This document shows positions 1 through 11,627 of a stretch of DNA of 64,000 bases, one piece after another; position 1 is the stretch's first letter; each line of letters opens with the position of its first letter. Below the pieces are notes generated by a model, which had not been told where the DNA came from, did not search any database, and saw only the letters and a list, made by a program, of their open reading frames with translations. The DNA lies in assembly GCA_963514095.1 (NCBI GenBank), contig OY741266.1, positions 2,187,501 to 2,251,500 of the forward strand, read 5' to 3'. A program made the position numbers and the translations under genes. The DNA comes from Eutrigla gurnardus (Eukaryota > Chordata > Actinopteri > Perciformes > Triglidae).

Positions 1-452
1 AACAGCAGGTTGTGAAGGCTAGTGCTTGAATTTCACGCCCTTCTTAATTGTTAGATTGTTTTTATGCTTCCATGCCAATGATCACGATGATTGGCATGTG
101 AGTATAAAACCTTTATATTGAGACTGAATACAGTTTTAGGTTATCTTTTCCCTGATCCCAGGGTGGTGCCCCGTTTATTCATGATTATATCATGATAATA
201 TATAAAAAAAAATTATTAATACCGATAATCATATTGATATTGATAGTTAACTGTTGATAACCAAATCTGCTCCTGCTACAACCCCAACAGTCTATTGGCT
301 CTTGATTTTATTGGTGATATTGTATTTGAAATTTTTATGATGTAGGTGAGGATTTCCTTCATTGTTTCTCCATTTACTCTTAATAATAATATAGTTTACT
401 TAACTTAGAATGGATATACATTTCTTAACTTCTATACCTTTTCAAAAAATTC
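1..452. other. AT-rich flank, no gene seen
   Basis: AT-rich sequence with no convincing reading frame. It is the left flank of the L1-type insertion that starts at 469. Confidence 0.5.
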
Positions 453-468
453 AAGATGCATATAAGCC
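453..468. repeat. Left target-site duplication of L1-type element
   Basis: The 16-mer AAGATGCATATAAGCC occurs here and again, unchanged, at 11612-11627, just after the A-rich end of the LINE. A long direct repeat flanking both ends is the signature of target-primed reverse transcription. Confidence 0.85.
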
Positions 469-615
469 GGAGGTAACGTGACCTGCAAAGAGGATGGCTG
501 CGTGGCACTTTCGCTCCCGCTCCTATTCCCCCCATTTCAATGAAAAACTACCTTTTTATTTGACTTAGCCTTTATTTTTGAGCGTGTTGTTACATTAAAA
601 CATCCACCCTGCGAG

Positions 616-882
616 ATGCCGAAGCCAAGAAAGTCCGCCAAGCCTCTTGACCCCAACCACGAGTCATCTGACGAAGACGACGGGGAGCAGGGAAACAAGC
701 TAACCGCCATGCTTGAGACGGCCATGGAAAAACAGCGAGAGTTCATGGTGACGCAGTTCGCAGGACTAAATGCAAGGCTCGACGAAATAAAAACTGAGAT
801 GTCTCGTTGCACTAAGGATGTTGCTAAGCTGCGTACTGACTATAGCGACCTTTCGCAAAAGAGTCGACAAGACGGATAATAC
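616..882 (+). pseudogene. L1-type ORF1, N-terminal remnant
   Basis: An 87-codon frame opens 147 bp inside the LINE. The start is lysine/arginine-rich, followed by an acidic patch (ESSDEDDGEQ) and then a heptad-like stretch (MLETAMEKQREFMVTQFAGL, then DEIKTEMSRCTKDVAKLR) compatible with the coiled coil of L1 ORF1 RNA-binding chaperones. No RRM or CTD follows: after residue 87 the sequence changes to unrelated repeats. The ORF1 role comes from position and composition, not from a diagnostic motif. Confidence 0.55.
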
Positions 883-889
883 CATCATG

Positions 890-1094
890 AGTAGGGTTGC
901 CAACCGTCCCTTGAAAAAGAGAATCGTCCCGTATTCAGAAACAAAAGTACACGTCCCGTATTGAGCTGAAAAGGGACGCACTTTGTCCCGTATTACCGTG
1001 AGAATCAAAAATAGTGTGTAAAATGTCAATGGAATGAAAGAATACATGGCACTTTATAAGAACATTTACGGTAAACATATTCTCAGCCTCTCCT
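890..1094. repeat. Unclassified repeat fragment (tandem 'gtcccgtatt' motifs)
   Basis: The GTCCCGTATT-type motif recurs three times over about 100 bp, after a GGGTTGCCAAC start that looks like a transposon terminus. No matching opposite terminus was found. It lies between the broken L1 ORF1 and the next MITE. Confidence 0.3.
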
Positions 1095-2138
1095 GGGGCC
1101 CGTTTCACAAAGCAGGTTCAACAAACTCTGAACCTAACCCTGAACTCTGAGTTGACCAACTCTGAGATGGGCAACTCTGAGTTTTCAGTTTCAGAACAGC
1201 GGTTTTGAATTAGTTCAGTCAACTCTGAGTATGTAAACTCTGAGTTACGCGCGTGCCTGCCGACTCTATAAAGCCATCATCAATGGAGCTCCGATACTAC
1301 GATTCACCATGGCAACGGGGAGAGCGTCATTAGATATTACTGAGTGTTTATGTAGAAAACGAGCTCATCCTGAGAAAGCGGAGCAACGTAACTGCAGCAA
1401 AGTAGCGATAGTTGGCGTGGCAGACAATTACTGCCCGATCTAATGTGTATAACTGAATGAAACAGTCGATTGATCTAAAGGTAATAACTCTTTATTTTTG
1501 GCCTTGCACAGCGACACTGTGGTGTAATGGTTAGCAATGCCGCCCCCGGTGCAGGCGACAGGGGTTCAACTCCCGTAGTTCACAAAGTAGCGCATCAAAT
1601 AAATGATCATTTTCATTGGGTGTAATCCCCCCAGGCACAGAAAGAAAGTGGCGTCAGTTGAAAATTAAGCATAAGAATATTGCAAATACGTTGACTAAGG
1701 CATATGATTTTAATCATATTTCACATATTAAACAGTAAATATAAGCAGATATTTCAACACAGAAATGTACTTAAACATTTCATAAATCTCCCGTTCGCAA
1801 AAACACTACCTCCGCAAAGAATCTGGTTGCGGATTATGTCCGCGATATGAATTGTTGAAAATGACGGAGAATATTGTTTAGATAATATCTAATGTGATTG
1901 GAAGGAAAGGTAATCAAAATTGTCTCCCAACGCAAAGCTGCTAGAATCACTTTTATTTCCATATCGATTAGGTTGACGATGAAAGGACGGCACATTTTTT
2001 CTGAGTTGGTTCAGATTCCGGAAAAAGGCGGAGACATGTAGGGAGAAACTCAGGGTTTGTTGAAGCAAACCTGCTAGCGAGCAGGTTAGGTTCACGGAGT
2101 ATGTTACCCGGGTAACTGACTCAGATTTATGCTGAACT
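1095..2138 (+). mobile_element. Harbinger-like MITE, copy A (3' truncated)
   Basis: It begins GGGGCCCGTTTCACAAAGC and contains arrays of the motif AACTCTGAGTT. It is nearly collinear with 31317-32444 (same strand) and with 47017-47977 and 58285-60648 (opposite strand). Its right end stops abruptly at 2138, where the palindrome begins; the terminal ~100 bp present in copy B are missing. No transposase is encoded. The family assignment (PIF/Harbinger or a related DDE class) rests on terminus style only. Confidence 0.7.
1515..1585 (+). ncRNA. tRNA-like cassette inside MITE copy A (not a functional tRNA)
   Basis: An A-box-like TGGTGTAATGG at 1520-1530 and a B-box-like GGTTCAACTCC at 1563-1573 are spaced as in a tRNA gene. 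The acceptor stem does not close and the T stem is weak, so this is a tRNA-derived Pol III promoter-like module rather than a tRNA. The same cassette is at 31736-31806 and, on the minus strand, at 60161-60227. Confidence 0.5.
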
Positions 2139-3592
2139 GCATTTTTAGCTTTTCTTTTTCGGCAAAGCCTTTTTGATTAATGCTAGTTCAACCAGCGGCC
2201 ACAAGATTTGGCATATTGACTAACGCTTATACCTAAGCCACCCAAGGCCAAACTCAAGGAGAAGACAGCTGTTTAACTAAGACGGATCACGGCAAAGACG
2301 GACGCCCGCTACGAAACTACCGCAGATCGGCGCTAACGGTTCCCTCGGTCCACGGCAAGGAAGATCCCTCCGGGTCTACGTCACCGACGGAATAGCGACC
2401 GCTTGGAGTTTCAGTAAGCCGAGAAGAAGCGTCCCAAAGTAAGACCGAATCCGCATTCAACAGTAATGACCGAGTTGCAGGGTGAAACTAAGTATAGCGT
2501 CTGTTAATATCTAATATCTGTGAGGTCACTTATCCCATTATTCACTTTTTCCTCTTACTAAGGAGTCCAAATTCTTAGGAAGAACCCACTCGCCTTTATC
2601 GCCAAACGTGCTAAATGAGCTGTTAATCACATTTCCAGTTATATTTCAGGCGTTGTATTGGTGTTTTGTTTATTACATCTGTTATTGTTTTATTCACTTT
2701 TGTTTAATCCCTAGTTAATCAATAAATTCCCCTAAAGCATAAAGTCGTTGTCCGTGGATATTTCTTCTGTGCAGAACACATATCAATGTATATTAATCTA
2801 CAATTTCAATACCTGCTCTCGTAAAAGGGGCACCATCTGTTGGTCAGACAGAACTTTATAGAATTCACGTTAATGACTCTAATGACCACTTATTCATTAA
2901 TTAAATCAGTCTCATTTCCTTAGATCATAAGTTCTTGAAATAGGGATCTTTGTGTTCTGCACAGAAGAAATATCCACGGACAACGACTTTATGCTTTAGG
3001 GGAATTTATTGATTAACTAGGGATTAAACAAAAGTGAATAAAACAATAACAGATGTAATAAACAAAACACCAATACAACGCCTGAAATATAACTGGAAAT
3101 GTGATTAACAGCTCATTTAGCACGTTTGGCGATAAAGGCGAGTGGGTTCTTCCTAAGAATTTGGACTCCTTAGTAAGAGGAAAAAGTGAATAATGGGATA
3201 AGTGACCTCACAGATATTAGATATTAACAGACGCTATACTTAGTTTCACCCTGCAACTCGGTCATTACTGTTGAATGCGGATTCGGTCTTACTTTGGGAC
3301 GCTTCTTCTCGGCTTACTGAAACTCCAAGCGGTCGCTATTCCGTCGGTGACGTAGACCCGGAGGGATCTTCCTTGCCGTGGACCGAGGGAACCGTTAGCG
3401 CCGATCTGCGGTAGTTTCGTAGCGGGCGTCCGTCTTTGCCGTGATCCGTCTTAGTTAAACAGCTGTCTTCTCCTTGAGTTTGGCCTTGGGTGGCTTAGGT
3501 ATAAGCGTTAGTCAATATGCCAAATCTTGTGGCCGCTGGTTGAACTAGCATTAATCAAAAAGGCTTTGCCGAAAAAGAAAAGCTAAAAATGC
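2139..3592. repeat. Giant inverted repeat: 642-bp arms, 170-bp spacer
   Basis: The left arm (2139-2780) is the reverse complement of the right arm (2951-3592). The arms are equal in length, and no mismatch was found in the portions compared by eye. The spacer is 2781-2950. The left arm abuts MITE copy A directly. The right arm continues outward into further sequence that has no counterpart on the left. On the minus strand the right arm reads like the transcribed part of an LTR, with an AATAAA near its inner end. The structure could be a foldback from aberrant reverse transcription or autointegration, or a hairpin artefact of sequencing or assembly. Confidence 0.9.
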
Positions 3593-3960
3593 TAAAAATG
3601 CTAAAAATGTAAAAATGAAAAAATTTAAGAATCTAACGTCGAACGAACTATTCTAATAAAAGGAGTAAAAATTGGGAACTAAGAAAAGTACGAAACTTGA
3701 AGAGGGTAAAAAGAGAGAAGACCCTCTGGATGCAAGAGCGCCGGGAGGCCAGCCGGGAGGGGCCTGAGCCGGGAGGCAAGAAGCTCCTGGAGGGAAGAAC
3801 GCGCCAAGCTCGCTGTAACACGCAGCTTTTATGCTGACCGAGGGGGCGTGTCCAGGAGGGACCCTTTCGAGTTACAGTCCGAAATCTTTGTGATTTAAAC
3901 TGTTAAACAAAACGAAATGCAATCCTATAACTATACATGTGAACACCATCTCGCCGTTAT
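3593..3960 (-). promoter_or_regulatory. Possible LTR-like promoter flank of the palindrome
   Basis: On the minus strand a TATA-like ATAAAA (plus-strand 3827-3832) lies in GC-rich sequence and is followed by pyrimidine-rich DNA running into the right palindrome arm, which carries an AATAAA. This order (TATA, leader, polyadenylation signal) is LTR-like, but no gag or pol sequence, primer-binding site or TSD was seen. Also present are direct repeats of GCTAAAAAT at 3581-3610. Confidence 0.25.
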
Positions 3961-5496
3961 GGTCAAACTGATCTCCAATAGTACGCTGCATTTCGCGTCA
4001 TTACGTAACATGGCACATTTGTAATGAAACTGAAAGTACGTCCAAGATCCTTTACCATATTATTAAATGAATGTCCTCACGTTTTCCTAAAAGAAAATGG
4101 CATTGATATGGATTAACATAATACGCTGGAGTCACTATAGTTCCATGGAAGCTTGTTTACACATTCTCGTATATTGATAGTATACATCGGAATTCAACAC
4201 CTATTGATTTTCTTTCTGATCTGCTGCTACGATGACTGGGAGATGATCCATTTTACCTCTGGCCACTTGAGGGCAGTAGAGGTCTACATACATTTTGTGG
4301 ATGAATCACAGTTTCTGAGCTGCGTACTTCTGGGTCGCAGAAACTTTGGGTTTGAACAGACAGTCACAATTGTCAAATGATACGTAACCATAATGAATCT
4401 AGACTGTAATTCGGAGTGTCCATGAGCATTTCGTAGCCTTGCTCTAAAAGTGGTCTCGACTGAGGAAATGTCTACCATTACTTCAAAGGAACAACATATG
4501 GTGTTCCTTATCTACATATGTGGCTTCAAGTGTCAAAGGTATTTATATGACCTACACAGCAGACTCCCACTGGTATCTAACCAGACCTTATATCTCTGAG
4601 AAGGTCCGGAGAGGGGGACAGGAGGTCATAATCTGTTAACCCGACCAGGTTTCTCTGTACAAATCATTTTTGGTAGAGTTGAAAGGAACTTTGATCAAAC
4701 ACATACAATGCAAACCTATCAAGCTAGCCCAAACAAGTTTGGTAACTTAGTAAGCATTTTGTCCTTGGTGATGCGGGCAGATTAATGAGCAAACATATCT
4801 TCGTCTGACTGCTTGAGTGCAGTAGTTATGTCCATTACAATGACCATGTTAATTTTTAGCAATTTTTGGTAACTTCTCTGTTCTTCGTCGTAGAACAACG
4901 GGACGTTCGCCAGTATGCTTATAATTCCTCAATGATTATTATGGATGGTTTTAACTAATGTTGAACCCATATCTTATCCTTTTCTTGAATTGGTCAAAAT
5001 GTGAGCAGGATTTCCTGCAGAGTTCATGTGACCTCTCTCTGCATGCCAGCAGACCAGGTCATTAGTTTATGACTCCCAAGAGGGGAGGAAGGGGTCTTCA
5101 CCATGACTTAGGAGCAAATGGTGAGGAAGAGATAAGGTGTTTATCCTTATACTTCAATCGAGGCTCTCTGTCAAACAAAGGTGTTAATCAGTTTCTAATG
5201 TGTTAATGGTGCCACAAAGTCTGGTGTTTCTGAAGGTTTTGCCCCCCCCTCTTCTCATCCGGGGTGCGTGGGGAACTCGTTGATGCTCTGACTTCGGGGT
5301 TCGTAAATCCTTTAACCGAGCCTTAAAGTGGCCTCCATTTCCTCCAGGTCGGTCCATTTGACCTGAAGGAGAATGTTTACTCATCTGCTGTGAGGGACCT
5401 TTGTCTGTATATCTTTTAAAGGTGAATAGTTCATCTTTTGTTCGTTGAGAAGTCACATCCGAGATTCGTGGGCTGTGGCCCCTACACTCTATTTCA
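3961..5496. other. Unassigned sequence inside the L1 interval
   Basis: No recognisable coding sequence or repeat family. A 108-codon minus-strand frame at 5184-5510 overlaps resumed L1 ORF2 sequence and is not credible. The junction back into L1 ORF2 lies close to 5490. Confidence 0.35.
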
Positions 5497-5720
5497 GCCT
5501 CTCTGTCCAAATTGATATCTGACTTCAGTTTAATCGATGTATTTCGTGCTATTCACCCTACAGTTTGAATTTATTTGAATTTATTTATTCAGGATAGCCC
5601 CTTGAGATGAATCATCTCATTTTCGAGGGGGTCCTTCCACAAAAAAATACAATGATACAATGTCAGGTAAAGAAATAAAAAGAAAAGCAAATACATTGAA
5701 ACACAATACAGGACTTACGT

Positions 5721-6016
5721 ACATACACACACACACACACACACATGCAAGACAAGGCTCTCCTAACCCCAGCTAATCCACAAACGGCCAGATATCGGAA
5801 TAATAGTCAACTTGTGATATCTTAGCTTACAAATGGGAAAAATACAGAAAGAAATAAAATAATAATAATATTATAATAGTAAAAATTAAGTAAATAAATA
5901 ATCAGATCAGATAAGAGAATCACACACACAAAGAAAGAAAACATTTTGCAGTTTGCACGAGAGAGAGGAAAGATAAGTAATAGGAAATAATAATAATAAT
6001 AATAAATAAATAAATA
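5721..6016. repeat. CA and TAA simple repeats in the LINE 3' region
   Basis: A (CA)n run at about 5721-5744 and TAA/AAT-rich tracts at about 5856-5885 and 5985-6016 lie in the 3' untranslated part of the CR1-type LINE. Confidence 0.7.
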
Positions 6017-6026
6017 GTAAACATCA

Positions 6027-8144
6027 TCAGAAACAAGAACAGGGAGTTTGCAAATGAATTAAAAGTGATGCTTTGAAGCTAGATAGAGAAGTGGAAGCCC
6101 TAAGCTGGCATGGGAGACTGTTCCAGTCAGACGGAGCTTTAAACTGAAATGAACGACGACCAGATTCTTTAAATATTCTGGGAATACGGAAAAAGAAATG
6201 ATCTGTATGTCTAAGACTGTATTGTGTACTATAAGGAATCATAAATTGTTTTAAATATAAAGGAAAATTAAAGTGAATGCATTTAAAAATAAATAATAAC
6301 CAATGAAGAACTCTTCTGGCTTTTGGGGTTAACCAGTTCAAAGATTCATAAAGAGTGCAATGATGAGTTCTGTAGGGACATCTCAGGACGAATCTACAGA
6401 GGCTGTTATACAGCACAGTGAGAGGACGGAGATTAGATTCTGTAGTGTTCTGATAAATGATGTCTGCTTAATCAAGAATAGGAAATAATAATTGTGATAC
6501 GATTCTTTTACGAACCTGTACTGTAAAACAATCAATGGACCGATACAGTAATTTCAGACGACAGTAAATTTTCTTTGTAATTAAATCAATGTGTGGTTTA
6601 AAGGATAACTGAGAATCAAGCAGGAGGCCCAAGTATTTAAATTGATCTACCTTTTCTAGTGGGGCTCCGTCAAGAAAAAATAAGGACCAGTCTTTGGATA
6701 ATAAATCAGATCTGGTACTGAAAAGCATACTATGTGATTTTTTCTTGTTTAAAAGAAGTTTGTTGGATGAGAACCATTTCTGAACTAAATTAAAATTATA
6801 TTGCAAGGAGTGCTGAATTTGTGACGTATCACGTTTGGAGGAGTAAATTACAGTATCGTCGGCATAAAGGTGAATTTGACAGTCAGAACAGATTTGTGGG
6901 AGATCATTAACAAAAATAGAAAATAAAAGAGGGCCCAAAGATGAACCTTGGGGCACACCTTTTGATATAAACTTATAGTCTGACTGGGTGTTCTGAAAAG
7001 ACACACACTGGCTTCTGTTGTGAAGAAAGGAATTAAAAAATAAAACTGATTCTGTTGAAAGACCAATAGCATACAACTTATCTAAAAGGAGATAGTGATC
7101 AACCATGTCGAACGCTTTTGATAAATCAATGAATATAGCACCAGTGGGCATATTATTGTCAAAAGAGGATAATATGTCATTGGAGAATTTTGTGAGAGCA
7201 GTGGTCGTCGAGAAGTTGGGTCGAAAGCCAGATTGGTGTGGGGATAGGATGTTATAATCATTGAGATAATTGGATAATTGATTAAAAATAAGTTTTTCAA
7301 ATACTTTGGCGATACTGTTGATAATTGAGATGGGTCTATAGTTATTAATATCCTGATGGTCGCCACCTTTATGTAACGGGGTTACTCATTTAAAGAATTT
7401 GATCTCCAGCCCATCAGGACCACAACTGCTCCCAGAACTTAGGCCATCGATGACCCGTTGAACCTCGGTTGAGGTGATTGTTCTAAAGGCGAAGGAACTC
7501 CTGGACCTTTCATTAATCAAGGTGAGGTCAGAGCAGTGATTACCAGATAAAGAATTGCCGATTAAAGAAAAATGCTGACTAAAGGCTTCTGCAATTAATA
7601 ATGAGTCACTAATAATTTCATTATTCAATTTAATATGAGTAGAGGCATTTTTTGAGGATTTATTAGTAACATTATTAATTGTCTTCCAAAATTGTTTGGG
7701 GTTCTTAAAATTGGTTGTTAGGGAATCTTTGTAGTAATTGGCTTTAGCATTTCTTGTTTTAGTAGTACATTTATTTCTTAAGTCTTTGTAAGCAATCCAG
7801 TCGGAAACATTCTTAGTTGCCCGATATTTTTTCCAGGCCTTGTCTCTTTGTTTGAATAGATTAATAAGTTCTCCTTTAATCCACGGTAAGTGTCTACCCT
7901 TAACTCTAATTGTTGACCAGGGTGCGTGTTTGTTAATAACCTTGAGAAACTCAGTATAGAAAAAATGCCACGCATCATCAACATTTGGTATTAGCTGAAA
8001 CCGCTCCCAGTTTATGTTTAGAATGTCTTGAATAAAGTGATCATGATTAATATTATTAGCTTTCCTTACTTTAATAAATTTAGGGGGAAGATGGGGCATT
8101 TTAATCTTCCAAACACAAAAGACAGCAGAGTGGTCACAGAGTGG
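6027..8144 (-). pseudogene. CR1/L2/Rex-type reverse transcriptase, two in-frame stops
   Basis: A single minus-strand frame runs from the element's truncated 5' edge to 6027 with only two stops, at 7386-7388 and 6468-6470. It starts with the endonuclease tail (CDHSAVFCVWKIK), then the linker, RT block A (FIDLSKAFDMVDH), the GVPQGSSLGPLLFSIFVNDL block, the catalytic YADDT box, and the C-terminal WNSLP segment typical of CR1/L2/Rex proteins. About 40 residues of the usual RT linker seem to be missing near the first stop. The frame is much better kept than the L1 it sits in, so the insertion is younger. Confidence 0.85.
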
Positions 8145-11100
8145 TACAGTTAAGCAGTATAGTTTCTATTCTAATAGACACAAAACCTACTCTCGCATTG
8201 ACTACATCTTAACCTCTAGCTCAATCTCCGAAATCCATAATGCAGTACTTTCTCCTACTCCATTATCTGACCATAGCATCATTCTAGTCAAACTTACCTT
8301 ACTGAACACACCTACCAGAGCAGCTCGCTGGCGCTTTAACACGACCCTGCTCAAAAATGAAGAATATTGTGTCTACTTTCGGAGAGAGTTGGGCAGATTT
8401 GTGGCTGAGAACACTGGTTCCGTTAATGACCCTCAAATATTCTGGTACGCTCTGAAAGGATGTATCAGGAATACCTCGATAGCTTTTGCCTCACATCTTA
8501 GTAAGACTCGACTAGCCAAAATAAAAAATCTTGAATCTAAACTTACTTCCCTGGAGCACCAACAGCAACTCTCTTTCTCCGAAGCCAGGAAACAAATCGT
8601 TGATGTGACAAAAATCGAGGTCAATTCTCTGCTCAGACAAAGGGCTGCATTTTGAATTCACAAAACCAGAAGGACATACTATTTTCACGGCCCTAGGCCT
8701 AGCCACCTTCTGTCACTCAGACTCAAGCAGAGTGGAGATTTGCCAACATAACAAACATACGCTCTGGGTCATCACAGAATATTTTAACAGAGCCAAAAGC
8801 TATTAACACGGAGTTTCGCAAATTTTATTCTAACCTCTACACTTCTGAGGTCAATTTGGACAGTGACAGGTGTAGTAACTTTATACGGAAGGCAAGTCTT
8901 CCAACCTTAAACCAAGAGGAGACAGATGACCTGCAGAGGCCTATTTCACTGATAGAACTAAAGGAGGCCATTCGGAGGATGAAAAGGGGGAAATCGCCGG
9001 GGTGGGATGGAATACCCCCTGAATTTTATTTGTTTTTCTGGGAGGAGCTAGGTCAATTCATGCTGGATATGATCTACGCAGCAGTGGATAAGGGCTCATT
9101 CGACCGGGACACCAACTCTGCTATTCTCACCGTTCTCCCTAAACCGAATAAGGATCCCTCCCTCTGTGGTAATTACAGACCCCTGTCACTTTTGAACTCA
9201 GAAATTAAAATATATGCTAAAGTCCTGGCTTCGCGGATTGAGACACTCATGACCAAATTAGTACATCATGACCAAACTGGGTTTATAAAAACGCGCCACG
9301 CAGCTGATAATTTACGTAGACTTCTCCATACGATATATTTTTCTAAAGATATTGAGTCCCCATGTGCTATTCTATCATTGGACGCGGAAAAAGCCTTTGA
9401 TAGACTCGAATGGAATTATCTCTGGCTGGTTTTGGAAGCTTTTGGTCTTGGTACTAACTATATTAAGATGATTAAGGGTACTCTACTCCAACCCTTCAGC
9501 TATGGTCATTTCAGGCAACATTTTTTCCTCCCCCTTTACAGTATCAAGAGGCTCCCGTCAAGGCTGTCCTCTGTCTCCTCTCTTGTTCGCTCTCTCCCTC
9601 GAACCTCTTGCGCAGACAATTAGGCGGCACCCTCGTCTCTCGCCCATATCCTTTTGTAATACTTCACATCATATATCATTATTCGCGGATGACATCCTGT
9701 TATACATAAATAATGCACCAGTGTGTATTCCGATGGTACTGGAGGTGTTTGAGGAGTTCAGCACTCTCTCGGGCTATAAAATTAACTGGACTAAATCTTC
9801 ACTGATGCCCCTTAACTCATCTCTCGACACTTCCACATTGCCAACACACATACCAGTGGTTGGGAGCTTCAAATACTTGGGCGTGGATATCTTCCCCTCC
9901 TTATTCTCCATCTCTAACAAATTATGAAACGGGTTGAGGGGGACTTGGAAAGGTGGACGCGGCTACCAAACTCCTTACAAACACGTGTGTCCATAATCAA
10001 AATGGACGTCCTTCCTAGAGTGAACTTTTATTCTAATATGATACCTCTTTCCCCGCCTAAAGGCTACTGGGACAAGATGCACAGTATAATATCGAAGTTT
10101 ATCTGGGGTGGGAGACGTCCACGCATCAAGCTAACTACTCTTCAGCGCAATAAATGGAATGGAGGACTTGCTGTCCCTAACTTTAAATTTTATTCTTGGT
10201 CTTATGTGCTGCGTCCGCTTTCCAATTGGCTGGACCCTCGGATACAAATATCATGGAGACCTATAGAAGAGCATTTGGCCTCCCCTCACCGTCTGCAAGA
10301 TTTAATACACTCAGGCCTCCCCATTAAACGCGCCAAACTAAAACTGGGCCCCATCATGTCATTCCTCTTGACTGTGTGGCGCTCAGTGGAGAAGGTGACG
10401 AAGGCTCTATGACGAAGTGGCATGCACAAAGTCCTATTTTTCATAACTACTCTCTACTCACTGGCGGGGTGCCTTTTTCTTTCAGGGAGTGGAGTGAGAG
10501 AGGGGTTAACGTCTTGTCTGATATCTGTGATGATGGGGGTCTGAGGTTGTTTACTGATCTGCGAACTAATATACCAGGTACATCTTTCTTCCTCTATTTG
10601 CGAATAAGATCTGCAATGCGAGCGTATGGTGTGCCCTGGGGTACTTGCACACGTTGTTGGATGTAGGAGTGAGGTCGAGAGGCCTGGTTTCTGCTATTTA
10701 CTCTTTTCTACTAACACCCTCTTGTGGACCTCTTGCTGTTCATCAAGTATGGACCGGTGACCTTAAATTACCCAGTGACGATATTAATTGGTTGACTGTC
10801 TGGAACAATTTAGACGAAACATCAAAGAACCTTGACCATAAACTTATACACTTCAAACTCATACATAGAATGTATTTAACACCAAGAAAGAGATACTTCA
10901 TGAAGCTCATACATTCGCCTGTTTGTGATCTGTGCTCTCTGGGTTGTGTGGGATCATTCCTTCATATGTACTGAGAATGTCCCGATGTGGCGTCCTTTTG
11001 GAAATTAGTATCTTCCACTTTATCAGATCTATTTGAGGTAGACATACTGTGTTCTCCTAAAATACTGCTTCTAAATGACACCTCATCACTGAACCTGTCC

Positions 11101-11611
11101 TCTACTCGGACCCGCACCCTATTAGTGGGGCTGACTGCAGCTAAGAGAATGCTGGCCTTGCGCTGGAAGCCCCCCCACACACTCACACGTACCCAGTGGC
11201 TGCAATCATTTTTGAGCATACTTTACATGGAGTTGTCTGTAGCAAGAATGCATGGGGCTTGTCAGAAAACAATCCAAACCTGGACCTCTGCGGCAGCAGT
11301 GGTTAAAGAATTACTGAGTTGAGGAATATGTCTTTATTTGTATTCGTTATTTGATTTTTTGTATCTCTGTACACTTACTCTGACCTGTAGGACACTGATA
11401 AGACCGATATACTATGTGCTGTATCCTATTTGTACTGTGTGTAATGTAGAAGATCTTGCTGGGACACTGAGGGAGGGGGGATCGTCGCCGTTCTGGGGAG
11501 GGTATTCTGGAGGGGTGGGTAAAGGGAAGTGGTCAGTACTTGTTGTATCATTAACTTGGAATGGTGTCATGCCCTTCTCTTTTGAAAATAAAAAATAATT
11601 GATCACAAAAA

Positions 11612-11627
11612 AAGATGCATATAAGCC
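11612..11627. repeat. Right target-site duplication of L1-type element
   Basis: Exact copy of the 16-mer at 453-468, directly after the A-rich 3' end of the LINE. Confidence 0.85.

Larger units (their letters stand above)
5566..8144 (-). mobile_element. CR1/L2/Rex-type LINE, 5' truncated
   Basis: It is inserted in L1 ORF2 in antisense orientation. The heptamer TACAGTT flanks it at 5559-5565 and 8145-8151, and removing the element plus one copy restores a continuous L1 endonuclease frame (…FRAIHPT then VKQYSFYSNRH…), which validates both boundaries. The 3' end (low coordinates) is AT-rich and ends in a short repeated tail of AAATAAATTC type, as in CR1/L2-group LINEs. The 5' end is truncated inside the endonuclease domain. 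Confidence 0.85.
5497..11322 (+). pseudogene. L1-type ORF2 (endonuclease-reverse transcriptase), split and frameshifted
   Basis: The visible reading starts in the endonuclease (LSKLISDFSLIDVFR at about 5503), is interrupted by the CR1-type LINE, and resumes at 8152 (YSRIDYILTSS and SDHSII, the catalytic SDH box). The RT domain follows: RMKRGKSPGWDGIPPEFY, SLLNSEIKIYAKVLASRI, the GSRQGCPLSPLLFAL block after a frameshift near 9520-9560, and the FADD catalytic box near 9680. The C-terminal region is read in several frames (9924-10412, 10376-10666, 10645-10974, 10987-11322). At least one stop (about 8653) and several frameshifts make it non-functional. Confidence 0.85.
469..11611 (+). mobile_element. 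L1/Tx1-type LINE, interrupted by nested insertions
   Basis: The element is bounded by an exact 16-bp TSD (453-468 and 11612-11627). In order it shows a GC-rich 5' leader with a GATGGC motif near 493 (YY1-like, as in many L1 leaders), the start of ORF1 (616), an ORF2 that is split and frameshifted, and a 3' end with an A-rich tail (AAAATAAAAAATAA near 11586). Most of ORF1 and the 5' half of the ORF2 endonuclease are missing or replaced between about 883 and 5490. The host of the nested elements is L1/Tx1-like because the ORF2 C-terminus (WKPPHTLTRTQW, then SVARMHGA) resembles fish L1 proteins. The exact TSD contrasts with the decayed ORF2. Confidence 0.85.

Noticed and set aside
1515..1585. 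Functional tRNA gene
   Set aside because: A and B boxes are present but the acceptor and T stems do not pair well, and copies in other MITEs vary in the same way.
2139..3960. Endogenous retrovirus provirus
   Set aside because: LTR-like order of signals on one side only; no gag, pol or env sequence, primer site or TSD was found, so only a possible LTR-like flank is noted.
5184..5510. 108-codon minus-strand frame
   Set aside because: No domain; its end overlaps sequence that reads as L1 ORF2 on the plus strand.
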